From positions 372,001 to 436,000 of the forward strand of contig QWDQ01000006.1 in assembly GCA_003868215.1 (NCBI GenBank): a stretch of DNA of 64,000 nt. Direction: 5' to 3'. Below the pieces are notes generated by a model. It was not told where the DNA came from, did no database searches, and saw nothing but the letters and a program-made list of their open reading frames with translations. The stretch is from Pseudophaeomoniella oleicola (lineage: Eukaryota; Ascomycota; Eurotiomycetes; Phaeomoniellales; Phaeomoniellaceae). Positions 55,468-64,000 of the stretch are shown here, one piece after another. A program made the translations under genes and the position numbers. Position 1 is the stretch's first letter, and every line of letters begins with the position of its first letter.

Positions 55468-57150
55468 GTTGAAGGTGGCTCAGCATTGGCATGAGCTGCA
55501 GCAGGATCGGTCTGAGATTACAACAGTCGGAGAGCTCGTCAATCATGAATATAGAGGGAGCAGGGCGGCAACATGGTACCGGAGACATCGTCGCCTTATA
55601 ATGTCCAACCCAACGTAGTTCGGAATCTAGGCTGTCGATACCGTTAGCTCCCTCGTTGCATGTGATACATTGAAAGGGCCTCGTTCTATTCAGCCGGAAT
55701 ACACAGGCTCCTGTACATTTCACTCGCTTCACTCGCTTAGCTTGGCTGTTCATTTCAGAGCCAGTGTCCGATATTGGAGGATTTCTGCTGTGCCCATAAA
55801 CAGTATAGATGCGTGGAGTGAGATAGTAATGGGAGGGTAAGGGGTGACATAATTGGTGGAAGAACGTATTCATAGCGCAAACCACTCCCCGGGCGAACAG
55901 TCTGGAGAAGCTAGGGACGATATCTCGACATGGGGAAACCCCCGCAATGAGCTAGTCGTATGATTTGAGGGGAACCAGAGAGTTGCCAGCCCTTGTCGTC
56001 GCTCCCAGCAAGCGACTTTCATGGAGGTGTTGCATCGAAGGTCAAGGAATCTGATCCATCGCTTGCTCTGTCTCTCAAAGACTGGGGTAGTAACAGGCTA
56101 AATTCGAAAGCGGAACGGATGAAAAGGGAAAAGACGACAAGGGGTGTTTGCAATCCTGGTCATTGTCATTGCCATTGCCATGACCTTACCTTGAATACAC
56201 GGCGAAAGCGACGTCTAATCCGTATTGGAAGAACAAGCGCGCATGCAATAAATCATCTTCGTTATGATCGCCGAAGTCTGAAAAGTCTGAATCAAGACCA
56301 GATCGACTTGATGTAGATGCCCGAATTCCAGCTGACACCTGACGAGGACCACGAAGAAGTGAGATAAGCATGCTTTAGTTCCGATCATGACAGTTCACTT
56401 CTGCATCCCAGAAACAGTCCGAAATCCTTGTCTGGAGGTGCTTTTCCTTGCCTCTCGAGCAAGCTTAGGTGCACAGAGCATAGGCATGTCGTTCGTTTAG
56501 TGAGTGCTAAGAAACGACAAGTGCACGCCCTAATTATTTTGGTTTGAGGGGAAATCGATCGCAACAGTTATTCTGGGGTAATTAAATCCAAAATAATGGA
56601 GACAAGGCGATAAAATACCTACTACGTAGTACACGGGTTAAGAGGTAGAGGCCCACTGGTCTACTACTACGGTAGGTACATAGTATGGGCACTTGGGTCG
56701 CTGCTTTCTCAAACATCGTATATACATAATAGTACAAAGAGTCTATTCAATTGCCATCACCGTCTTCCGCAAACAATACTGCCAATAGTTGAGAGATTGC
56801 TCGTCTACTGTAGGAAAAGATGGTGATCAAAGATACACTCGACGATGGACTGAGATAATTGTCCTTTATCAGTCGGATTACTGCGACTGAGCCACCACTC
56901 TATACGACGAGACGTATCAAAAGGTCGTCAACATTGGACCGCTCAGAGCCCGAAACCTGCCGAGAGGTATCCCAATCAATACAGCTTCATCTCATTACAC
57001 TCGCTGGTTTTGCTTCACTGTTCTCACAGTTAGTCTCGACCCAGATTTGGGCCTCAGGACTTGATCTTGTGGTGCATAAACTGTTAATCGCACCTGATGA
57101 GAGCACGAAACGATCGCACAATTCGTCTTACAGACCAATCCTATGTTGCG
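55468..57150. other. Intergenic region without recognised gene
   Basis: About 1.7 kb between the sugar transporter start and the F-box gene stop. It contains the palindrome at 56620 and a short CATTGCCATTGCCATG repeat near 56164. Frames at 55993-56316 and 56859-57257 have no family signature. Confidence 0.55.
56620..56631. promoter_or_regulatory. 12-bp palindrome TACTACGTAGTA, copy 6
   Basis: Perfect copy in the region between the sugar transporter and the F-box gene, about 1.15 kb upstream of the transporter start. Confidence 0.6.
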
Positions 57151-59029
57151 CTACACTCGGAGTCTGGGTCTATAGGCACAAGCCGATAAAGTCTCCATGT
57201 TGTCCTGTACCAATGCCCAAAGCTGCCAATCAGTCGGCTTCAGCTTTCGATATCTAGGCGCACTGCCGTCCTCCACAAACGTCTCGTTGCGACAGATGAG
57301 CTTGCTATCCTTGCCATGCAAATCAGGAAAGGCGAAATCGCCGTATGCGACAACAAGAAGCTCGGGCATTCCGTCAGGACTAAATGCCCATTCTACGAAT
57401 TCTTCGACCTCTTCAAAATCGACGAAGCCCATCTCCTCCCCTTGGATGGTCAGACTCTCTCCAGAAACTCTGAAATGTAATAATTTGCACGAAACATGCT
57501 GAGCAGCCAGCCCAAGGCGGCGGGATATCTGCATCATGATATCAACGACGACATCGTTTTACAGCTCAGCGGGCAGGTTTCACGTACCAAGGCCTCAGGA
57601 TGGATGTTCATCCCAATAATCTCGCAATTCCCCCTTGTGAAAAGTTGATAAAAGCCGCCGCAAAGATGATCTCTGTTCTCAGATTGAGTACAGGCGTGGA
57701 GATTCACATCATGCAACAAACGTGCATGAAAAGCGACACATCTGAGGGTTTCCACGTGATGCTCGAGAGAATCTGCGACCGCTTCCCACTTCAGGATCGG
57801 CAAACCCAGATATAAATCTCTGAGACCCGAAACCTTCCGTAGGAATGGAGGGACTGCAGACTCCATATGGCTCGCATCATCGTTGCACTGATAATCCCAG
57901 CATGTCAGTTCCAGAGAGTTCAGTTGAAGAGGCCTATCAGAATTCGTGAGGTACATGAGCAGATGAGCCATCTGTGGACAATTGCAGAGCTTAAGCTGCT
58001 TCAGTTGAAAGAAAGAAAATGCGCTGACGAGACCGCTGATAGCGGACTGAAAGGACAGTTGGCCAAGCGACAAGCTCTGCAGAGCGGGAAACACGTCTGT
58101 ATAATGGTCTCGTGCGTTGCGATCCAAGGAGAGGCCTATGATATCTTCCGCGAAGAAGTTCTCGCGTTTATGGGGACCATGCCCACGGCATGTGTGGTCC
58201 ATGTACCACCAGTTGGCAGCGCTCTCCCAGTTGATGAGATCAAGCTCGAGCACTTCCAGGTACATCGCGTTCAAATGAAGGCAGTGCTTTATTGCATCGA
58301 AATCTTCCTTCGCTTGAGGGGCAATCCAGGAGAAATTTCGGATATTGTGGAACTTGGTCAAGTCGTACGGGAGCATGCCCTCTGATATCTGCTCGCAGGC
58401 GCCATCTGTGATGAGCGCAAGTTTTTTGAGACGAGTTTGGTGTCGAGTGAGATATCCATTTGAGCCAAGAATTTTTAGCGGAACGTAGGTACCCAGTTTC
58501 CATCTGTAAGACGTAAGCAAATCAAAATTGACGTGACGGCGTGTCGAGCTCCTCTATGTGTACCGAAAGCTTTTCAAAGTATTTTCAGAAAGTCCATAAC
58601 AGAAATCTAGAAAGTGACTGTCATTATAATTTGGCCTTTCCTCGTCACCTGCCTCTCTATTATGCCAACAGCGGTCATCCATGCCGTCAAAGTCATAGAA
58701 GGTGGTAGACACGGCCAAGTTTCTGACATGCTTGAGATTGGAGGTGTACTTCATGTCAGGCCAGGTATTGGAAAATCGAGGATTGTTTCCTTCCGCGCAG
58801 TAGATCTCGAACGACTCATAGAGCAAAGGAATAGCAAGTGCGTGGAAGCTCTTGTCGACACGGCAGAGGCTATATAGATCTCCTGGTTTGGAAAGCTAAT
58901 GGGCGTTCAGTGTTGGAAGCATTGGACAGGGTGGACACGTACGTTTCTGAAGATGGACAAGAGGATCTCTGGAGGTAACGTGCTCCGTCTATCAACCTGG
59001 GGGTCGTCTACAGCGTTACTGTTAGCCAT
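57151..59029 (-). CDS. F-box protein with leucine-rich-like C-terminal half
   Basis: Four exons: 59029-58943, 58895-58564, 58503-57588 and 57528-57151, giving 570 aa. The F-box spans intron 1: STLPPEILLSIFRN joins LSKPGDLYSLCRVDKSFHAL and AIPLLYESFEIY. The remainder has irregular leucine-rich segments (LKHVRNLAVST, LEVLELDLINWESA, LQSLSLGQLSF, LKQLKLCNCPQMAHLL, LNSLELTCWDY, LRDLYLGLPILKWEAVADSL), as in many fungal F-box/LRR-like proteins. The two long open frames at 57534-58520 and 57151-57537 are one gene joined by a 59 bp intron (GTACGT..GCAG). The F-box should bind Skp1 in an SCF ubiquitin ligase; the substrate is unknown. The product is typical of the large, fast-evolving fungal F-box family. 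Confidence 0.88.
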
Positions 59030-62000
59030 TGCTACAGATCAGCAGGTTCTCTTCAACACAAGCCACAGCGTAAACAGAAGCCGACAAGGTGTTGTAGAAT
59101 TTCCATAGATAATAGATGAAAGGCGGTGTGACAATGCAATCTCCTGACAGACGTGTTCTGTGGAAGGCTAATCCTGGCACACTCGTGTTTACCGTGGCTG
59201 CATATTACGATCTAGCGTCTCCATCCTGGTAGATTTCTTGTCTCTCCCATATGAGATACAAGGAGCCACCACGACGAGGAGTGAGCCAAATGAAAAAGAC
59301 AAGTCGACAGTGGGAAGCCATTATCGTACCTTACGGACTTCAGTGATTGCTTTCGAGATCAAACATGGTCTATGGTGGTCACGTCCAAAGAAGCTCCTAG
59401 TGGATTTATTAGCCCAACGGTTAATAGATCCATCTAGCGAGGTCAAGTTAGGCATCCTTCAACCCCATAATTAAGGTACAGTACCATTTCTCCACGAATA
59501 CCTTACTGACCAGGTACCCGATAACGAGCAAGCGGAATTTTCAGATAGGACGGTAAAATGTGGCTGCTCAACGTTGACACGCTGTAGGGACTGCCTTTTC
59601 AAACTACGCTGTAATTTCTCACATCCGGGATGCCTGGGCATGACCTTGGAGCTGTGTGGAGAAGCCAGTAGTGATACTGAGATGGCGTGATGGAAGGCCT
59701 ATCTTGGCCTTCTCAAGGGTAGCATCTCGTAAGCAGTTGAGAACCTCGACGGTCGATACCAATTTGCAATGGTACTTGAGCAGCCAATTAAAACGACTGA
59801 CTTCTTCGTAAGGGTCTATGCCACGGAGAGGAGATCCGGGCAACATCGGACGAGGGAGAGTCTGGAAGTGCATCATATCGAAGTTCAAACGAGCGCCTAT
59901 GCACTGATATTGCACTATGTGAGAGATGTACACATCCTTGGGGTCTGCCCTTACGAAATAGAGCCTGAACTGAGATACGAGGGAATCATCCAGGCTGTTG
60001 AGTTCCTGATATAGAAGATATCGTAGGAGATGGCCAGCAAATGCAGAGCTGACATCCTATGGAAGGGGCTAGGCCTGTGACAAGAGCCGTTGCATTTAGC
60101 TCTGCGCAGATCGGGATGGTAGACGCTTATGCAGAAGGACAACGCTTTCTGTAAGGGGGTAGTCATCCTTGGATCTTTGCCTGCTTTTGTGTGACACATG
60201 GCTAGGTGACACCCGTAGATCTTCTCCTCAGTGTGTCAGGAAGACCAATCGTTGACCGCTGCAGACCGAGTAGACTTCATGATTGTGGTATCCTTCAATC
60301 TGAGCAGTAGACATGGGTACACCGGCGGTGAGTCCCAGATGTTCATTTCAATATGCGCGTGCAGTGATGTCATGATGCAGACCTGATGCATCTGCAGACA
60401 TCCCGGTTCTGGCTGAGAGAATCGGATTCTGTCCTTGGTCTTGACGAATTACCGGTGTTTCGTGCCAAAGACTTTCAGAAGAGTGGGAGCACGCAGTCGC
60501 GATGATAGAAAGTTCAGCGTTCTTTACTTACGCGGTTAAATACGGCATTTCGAACGCCGCGTGGTGTCTTACAATAATAGGGAAAAGTAAGAAACCTGGA
60601 ATTGTGGCTTTTGAGTTCCATTGGAAAGAGGAAACTCTGGAATGCCACACTTTCTGCAGGCTAGGAGGTGACCAGATGTTTCGTCTCACTCTGTTGTACG
60701 TCACAGCAGAGACTGAAAGTGTTTATGTCCGGTTGCCAGAGAAAGAAAGGAATCAGGAAGAGTTTAAGTGATGATTACCTACCAGGTAGGTTCAAGCCGA
60801 ATGCCCCATGACCAATTCAGTTGATGCTTCAGGACATCATGGCGGGCGAGTGCTTTGATACCAGGAAGAGGCAAATGTCATTGACCACGTGATTCGATAT
60901 AGAGGATAGAGAATCTTGCCCTGTTCACGACATCGGATTGGGTGTATCTCCTAGTAGGCGTCTCCAAGTCGGGGACTGTCCGATCGTGGCAAACGGTTGA
61001 TACGTATTATTAATCCAAAACGGCTGCATACCTATCAGCCACGTACAACCACTGTCTCAGTAGATATCGAAGGAACAGACATGATCGTAACTTCGCTGAT
61101 GACTTGGTGGATGTCACACATACATACGTATCCATTTGTGGCTGACTCAGAGCTGTTTGGAGTTGTACACAGATAGAACAGGGGGATTGCTAACTTACTG
61201 ACATAAGGTAAGCAGCTACTGTGACTAAGGTAGGCAAGGAAGGCGTTCAAGCGCGCGCAGCCTTAACGGAGAGTGAAATTTAGGGTGCCCAGTGCGTTGG
61301 GAAACGCTCGTGGAACGTGAAACGGGAATTGTGGCAGCCACCAGCCAATTTCGTTTCCTGCTTGCCGTTGCTTCCTATTTTGCCAGTCTTCAAGCCACCA
61401 TGTTGCACGCAGGCTCCTCCATCCTTCCCGCACTCCACGGTGAGCTTACCTATGTACGTAGCGAGGTGGTCGACGGCAAATCGAGAGGAATTTAGTATCG
61501 ATTCCTACAGTAGTTGAACACCAATAAGATCCGTGCTCTGTACCGGGGAGACTTGCCGACCAAGGGATTTCCCAAAAGGCGCTGTTGGCTGCTAGTACAA
61601 GCACAGTAAGTCCACCTACGCCCTCCCATAGTACTATGGTAGCCTGGTTGGAACCAGTTTGCGGGGATGTCTGTGCAACCCATCCATCATGCTCGTCGCT
61701 CGCTTGAGTTATCTGACAGTTCTGTTTTTGGCTTATTATGCCGCCCATTGCATTTGCTTCCCATCAGAACACAGACCGGCGTACGGCGTCAGTGTGCTCC
61801 CCCGCTCCGTCGACCTGAGACTATGCATACATACGTAGTACTGTGCTGTACTTGTGACGCAGATTTGCGGGCACCCGTGGGCATTGATGAAAAGCAATTG
61901 ATTTCGAAACCATAGACTTTCGGTGTTATGTCCTTGATTCAGCTTTCATCGACATGTAAAATGCCTCTTTTCCGACGTATTCGCCCGAAATTGAGCAGAC

Positions 62001-64000
62001 GCCGAAAGAGACAGGAGGATCCCTAATCATGCCGAGGGAGTGAGAGATGAGAGACCTTTGTTCTTGGATGAGGTTCCACTTGTGATGACACGAGACGGTC
62101 CACTGACACGGAAGTCAAGCCGTATTTGTTGATTGCCCGGTTAATGGTGACTAGGGAGGGGGGCACTAGAGCCTTTCATAAATGGGCGCCTTCGTAAAAC
62201 GTTACTGGGGTACCGTGGAATACAATACCAAAACGTATCAGTACCGGTGCCGTATGCAATGTGCGTTCCCGTAAGGTGTCTGATCTACCCTAAACGACGA
62301 CTTTCTTTTCATAGATCAGCAGCAGCCAGCCATTCCTTGCCATTTGCCATGCTTATGCCGGTGGGCAGGCCAAGGCTAAGGTCTGAAATCGCTTACTCTC
62401 ACACCCACGAGTCTGCTTGGTCACAGCACACTTTACGGTACATAGGTGCCGCACAGCTTGTCGCCAGTCGAGGCGCAATGTAAGACCGAGTCAGAATGAC
62501 CTAGTGAAAATCATAAGCGTTGCACAACGGTATTAATAACGGTGTCCATCCTCGGTGGCGTACAGATCATACCCTATCGTTTGCTATTCCCTTGAGGATC
62601 AATAGATGGGAGCATCACGTTTGCTTTTGCTAAGCCAACAGAGGCAATACGCGGGACGCAGATTCCGCCGATGAAATGAACAGGAAATATTGCCTACTTC
62701 CACATCCCTCGCTGAAGATCGATACGACTATTTTTATATTGGGTAACGGATCAACCGGTGAGAATGGCACCAAAAGTGATGATCATTACAGCGCATAATG
62801 TGTCAAATGGCTGTGTCGATTGGTAAAAATGATCGTCCCTAGGGTCCTCGTGTCTGGAATCGAAAGCTGTGTTGTACTACGTACCATAGTAGTAGCGAGG
62901 TAGGTACATACGACATGTATTAGGCAGTGATTGTCTGTTGTAAATGCTACACAACCTCCTTGTGCTTTTGCGGTTGTGCAACATCATCGGCGCTGTCCAA
63001 CCTGGCTCGCGTCACGCATGGGAACTGGTACATACCTCTTGCGTTAGATATGTACCTACGTAGTATGTGCCTTGCGTACCTTGGTAGTAATTAGGTACCT
63101 ATTGATATGCCGTTGGGCTCGAGATGGTGAAAGCCGATAAGACGAGAGAATAATTGTGCAGTGTGATCTTAAGGCCGAATCCCCCAGGGTATGCCGACTT
63201 AGGTAACTCCGTACCCTGTAACAAATTGAGACATGCGCTGTATGCTGTAAATTAGATTGATTGTTGTTATTGCCTTGAATCTTCCGGATCCTCTGTGCTC
63301 TCGGGGGCCGATTTCAGCCTGTTGCATTGGACTTCCCCGAAGGTAATGCCGTTTTGTGACCACTATGCCACTTCCTACGGAGACAAGTGCATCCGGTCTT
63401 CCTTTTTCTCGGCCACTTACTTGGTCCCTCCACGATATACAAAGCAAATATATGCGGCGCTGTGCTGTGCTGTGCTGTCCTTAGGTGGGATATAGAATGT
63501 TTCGACGGTCTGATAGTGGTCGTACAGCCGTTCCAGTCTCGACATGCAGAGTTGTTGTTGGCGGGCATGGCTGTAGGAATCGAGCTTCATGCGCCCCGAA
63601 TTTCCTATTATGCGATAGATCGACCTGGGCTTTCGGTCATCACCGCTTGACTCTGCCGTCTCCTCCAGGTGCGTCTTCATGGTTACCGCCATCGGTGTCG
63701 TAAGAGGGAGAAATAGGGACAAACTGCCTGTTCCTAATTTACATACCTCTTGGAGGAGAGCATCCTAGATAAGGCCCAGCCCCCAAAGCCGGTGCGCCCG
63801 TCTGCCCGCTCAGAGACGGCCCTGCTCTTCCAAGCATTGCTCGATTATACCATAGTACAGCGTTACAGGAGGCATCGGTTCTGCCGAGCTGCATGGGAAT
63901 CTCGGCTACACAGGTGGCGGCCATGACCAGGACAAGACTGCTGATAACTGTGACATTGGAATTGAACCAAGTCTCGAATCTTAGGCCGGATCAAGTACTA
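59030..64000. other. Gene-poor 5 kb at right end
   Basis: I found no recognisable gene. Besides the weak candidate at 59619-60056, a plus frame at 60502-60771 (YAVKYGISNAAWCLTIIG) reads somewhat protein-like but has no family signature. Partial palindromes occur at 61832-61840, 62875-62883 and 63057-63065, with many TACCTAC/GTAGGTA motifs. A short GTGCT repeat lies at 63461-63479. The sequence at 63955-63985 has a tRNA-like T-arm on the minus strand but cannot be confirmed. Confidence 0.55.
59619..60056 (-). other. Possible coding exon or gene remnant
   Basis: An open stretch of 146 codons begins right after a CCATAG acceptor-like site and ends at a stop at 59619-59621. It reads like protein (FAGHLLRYLLYQELNSLDDS, VYISHIVQYQCIGARLNF, YEEVSRFNWLLKYHCKLV). 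No family is recognised and no convincing upstream exon was found. It may be a remnant or chance frame. Confidence 0.25.

Noticed and set aside
63955-64000. tRNA-like T-arm on the minus strand at the right edge
   Set aside because: TTGG-TTCAATT-CCAA is suggestive, but the rest of the gene would lie outside the window and the stem is short.
1-64000. Transposons, retroelements or virus-like elements
   Set aside because: I looked for transposase, integrase, reverse transcriptase and capsid-like motifs, and for long terminal or inverted repeats, and saw none. Long repeats could be missed by eye.

Overview
This 64 kb window is nuclear DNA of a filamentous ascomycete (Pezizomycotina). The evidence is many short GT..AG introns of about 47-60 bp and families typical of these fungi: HET, Zn2Cys6 regulators, DUF3425, Clr5 and DUF7137. 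The class cannot be fixed from sequence alone. I joined exons by reading frame and splice sites, so most genes are given as full exon chains. No transposon, retroelement, CRISPR array or rRNA gene was recognised.

Layout. 1-13 kb: a HET-domain gene cut by the left edge, a lipid-kinase-like gene, a large DUF676 serine esterase, an uncharacterised zinc-finger-like protein, HGH1 (eEF2 chaperone) and a protein with two OB-fold-like halves. 13-25.7 kb, all minus strand: a small Myb-like protein, a secreted/membrane DUF7137 protein, a Zn2Cys6-DUF3425 regulator, a 4.4 kb gene-free stretch, an Arc1/EMAPII-type tRNA-binding protein and a secreted aspartic protease. 27.6-33.2 kb, minus strand: NBP35 (cytosolic Fe-S assembly), an agmatinase-type ureohydrolase with a signal-like N-terminus, and a GCIP-domain protein. 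34-42 kb: a multi-pass membrane protein, an intron-containing tRNA-Ala(CGC), a TDT/Mae1-type transporter and a low-complexity two-exon protein.

42-47.4 kb holds a divergent pair, a Zn2Cys6 regulator and a 14-TM-type MFS efflux pump. Their shared 713 bp promoter carries a GC-rich 9-bp inverted repeat and a 7-bp tandem repeat, which looks like a small self-contained efflux module. 47.4-52.8 kb holds an array of 43-44 bp hairpins followed by a Clr5-ankyrin protein. 53.7-59 kb holds a sugar (alpha-glucoside-type) MFS transporter and a four-exon F-box protein. The last 5 kb is gene-poor.

The strongest unexplained signals are: (1) a perfect 12-bp palindrome, TACTACGTAGTA, present six times and always between genes; (2) a local family of five 43-44 bp hairpins, four in tandem and one inverted 0.85 kb away; and (3) a previously easy-to-miss gene at 41.0-41.9 kb. 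The housekeeping genes (HGH1, NBP35, the Arc1 type, tRNA-Ala) are unrelated in pathway. I see no biosynthetic gene cluster.
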